Shown here in pieces: positions 62,018-64,000 of a stretch of DNA of 64,000 nt; within the stretch, counting starts at the first letter, position 1; each line of letters begins with the position of its first letter. The DNA comes from an uncultured Thiotrichaceae bacterium (lineage in GTDB: Bacteria; Pseudomonadota; Gammaproteobacteria; Thiotrichales; Thiotrichaceae). The position numbers and the translations under genes were made by a program. The notes below the pieces were generated by a model. The model worked only from the letters and a program-made list of their open reading frames with translations. It had not been told where the DNA came from and did no database searches. The DNA lies in NCBI GenBank assembly GCA_937925855.1, contig CALAMO010000010.1, positions 62,001 through 126,000 of the forward strand. Direction: 5' to 3'.

Positions 62018-62602
62018 ATGTCTGATTTGCAACAACTCATATTACGCACAGATATTAGCGGTATGCCGTTGGAATGGATTCATTACCAAAGTGCAGTCAA
62101 GCTGTATTACACCCAGCAGGTGGCTTATACCTGTGGTACACCATTGCTGGAGATTAAAGGCGGGATTAATGCCAAAACTGGGGTGCGCAGTGAATTAACC
62201 TTAAATTCTATTATTGCCACGGTTGGCAGTAAGCAGCGGTTTTTTTCAGGCGCGTATGCGCCACCATTGAATAATCCCACTTTATTCAAACGCGATAACC
62301 ATGTCTGCCTTTATTGTGGTAAGCATTACAACAGCTCGGCATTGTCGCGTGATCACATTATTCCGACGGTGAAAGGCGGCGAGGACATTTGGACTAATGT
62401 GGTGACGGCGTGTAAGAGCTGCAACAGCCATAAGGGTGGCCGTACCCCAGAGCAGGCCGGCATGCCGCTGTTAGCGGTGCCGTTTATGCCGACCTATGCG
62501 GAATATGTATTTCTTCAGGGCAGAAATATTTTGTCTGACCAAATGGAGTTTCTCAGTGCGCATTTTCCACGGGGCAGCTGCCTGCGTGAAAGGTGTCACT
62601 GA
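62018..62602 (+). CDS. HNH endonuclease family protein
   Basis: A 194-residue protein. The HNH zinc-finger nuclease core is CLYCGKHYNSSALSRDHIIP, continuing with GGEDIWTNVVTACKSCNSHK: two CxxC pairs hold zinc, DHI gives the first catalytic His, and Asn and Lys lie in the second half. The N-terminal 95 residues (MPLEWIHYQSAVKLYYTQQV) are typical of a widespread family of solitary McrA-like HNH proteins. No methylase or other defence gene is adjacent. It lies 115 bp before the amidase effector. Confidence 0.9.
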   Translation: MSDLQQLILRTDISGMPLEWIHYQSAVKLYYTQQVAYTCGTPLLEIKGGINAKTGVRSELTLNSIIATVGSKQRFFSGAYAPPLNNPTLFKRDNHVCLYCGKHYNSSALSRDHIIPTVKGGEDIWTNVVTACKSCNSHKGGRTPEQAGMPLLAVPFMPTYAEYVFLQGRNILSDQMEFLSAHFPRGSCLRERCH

Positions 62603-62716
62603 TTGCCCTATGCTTTATTAGGCGTACCATACCCATCGTTGTCACACATAATGCGGGTATGTGTTTTTGATTGATGATAGGTGCTTGTGATTAATTAATT
62701 GATAGGAGTAGGTGCA

Positions 62717-63504
<788 letters not shown>

Positions 63505-63526
<22 letters not shown>

Positions 63527-64000
63527 CACTGCGCGGCCGCCTCGCCACTGGCGCATGTAAACTGCGGGTTTATGTGACTTTTCTGCTGATTGCTGCAGGG
63601 AGTACTGCCTGTGACCAGCCTAATTCTATGGCTTTGAATACCTTAGCTATCCCTGAGCGTGCTGAAACGGTTTATATCACTGATCAGATCTATGTGGCGG
63701 GCAATAGCCTGTCACTCTGGACGCAGGCGTCGGACGGCGGCGGCTGTCAGCTTCAGGTCGCCCAGGATAAGAGTCAGCATAATAGTAGCCAGCAGGTGCT
63801 AAAGCCCATGTCGCCCTGCTATTTTGTCAAATCACCGGGGTCAGACAAGGTACAAATCTTCCAACAGGACAAGACCACGCGCATTATCGCGGTATTAGGC
63901 ACAGGAGTGAAGGACGATGCCGCACAGCGCTGTGGCAGCGAAGTTCAGGGGCTTATTATCGACCGAAACGGTAAGGTGCGCTTATCTGATCATTTGTTGC
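63505..64000 (+). CDS. Exported protein, candidate immunity partner of the Tae4-like effector (partial)
   Basis: A frame that runs off the right edge after about 165 codons. Starting with GTG at 63505 (GAGGA just ahead) it overlaps tae4 by 22 bp; GTG at 63574 is an alternative. The N terminus has basic residues (LRGRLATGACKLR), a hydrophobic segment VYVTFLLIAAGSTA and a Cys, so it looks exported, perhaps as a lipoprotein. The mature part contains paired Cys (GGGCQLQVAQD, SPCYFVKSPG, RCGSEVQGLI). Tae4 immunity proteins are periplasmic and encoded directly after the effector, so this is the natural candidate, but sequence homology to Tai4 was not recognised. Confidence 0.6.

Noticed and set aside
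61938-62198. Plus-strand 86-codon frame overlapping the HNH gene
   Set aside because: The HNH frame from 62018 has the zinc and catalytic motifs; this frame has none.

Overview
The window looks like chromosomal DNA of a heterotrophic, probably aquatic gammaproteobacterium. Pointers are yciO, long-form trpS, rpoH with its RpoH box, and hrcA with a perfect CIRCE operator, which many enteric and pseudomonad lineages have lost. Two complete TRAP transporters and many genes for small organic acids, methylated compounds and possibly sulfonates suggest life on dissolved organic matter. No rRNA, tRNA, CRISPR array or intact prophage was seen. The species cannot be fixed from this sequence alone.

Layout: 0-4 kb is housekeeping (yciI-like, yciO, M50 protease, trpS, scpA). 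4-13.5 kb is a long minus-strand catabolic operon: TakP-like TRAP transporter, amidase, small membrane protein, D-2-hydroxyacid dehydrogenase, acyl-CoA dehydrogenase and NDP-forming acyl-CoA synthetase. 13.8-19.8 kb holds an isochorismatase-fold hydrolase, a GST, an SDR, an AMP-forming acyl-CoA ligase and a lone glgB. 19.8-31.3 kb holds an aminotransferase/DoeB-like deacylase/PhyH operon, folD, VOC, rhodanese, EamA, a DmdA/GcvT-like protein, an aldehyde dehydrogenase, a broken phzF and a Rieske oxygenase. 31.3-34.5 kb is a small accessory patch: a degraded IS3-family element, a Fic protein with an altered motif and a DUF3427-like/HNH nuclease.

34.6-40.2 kb is a six-gene minus-strand operon: LLM flavin monooxygenase, aldo/keto reductase, flavin reductase, then a TRAP transporter. 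It resembles smoCBA, the oxidative sulfoquinovose desulfurisation module, with a TRAP transporter in place of the ABC importer. 40.3-51.4 kb has a diguanylate cyclase, a GntR/Fe-S/MFS group, lipA, a kinase-less PhoQ-like sensor, a LysE exporter and uxuAB. 51.4-55.8 kb is a decaying stretch: a probable CoA-ester-lyase fragment, an Asp-nucleophile alpha/beta hydrolase, a TetR regulator with two matching operator-like palindromes, a His-rich lipoprotein, a PhyH dioxygenase, a wrecked sarcosine/dimethylglycine dehydrogenase and the remnant of a restriction-type protein. 55.8-61.7 kb has an unrecognised gene and then recN, nadK, hrcA, CIRCE and rpoH.

The right end carries an HNH nuclease and a type VI secretion amidase effector of the Tae4 family with a striking (Thr-Pro)21 linker encoded by a pure hexanucleotide microsatellite. 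It is followed by an overlapping exported protein that could be its immunity partner and runs off the window. The most interesting items are this effector/immunity pair, the smoCBA-TRAP operon, the placement of CIRCE in front of rpoH, and the cluster of deletion-type pseudogenes.
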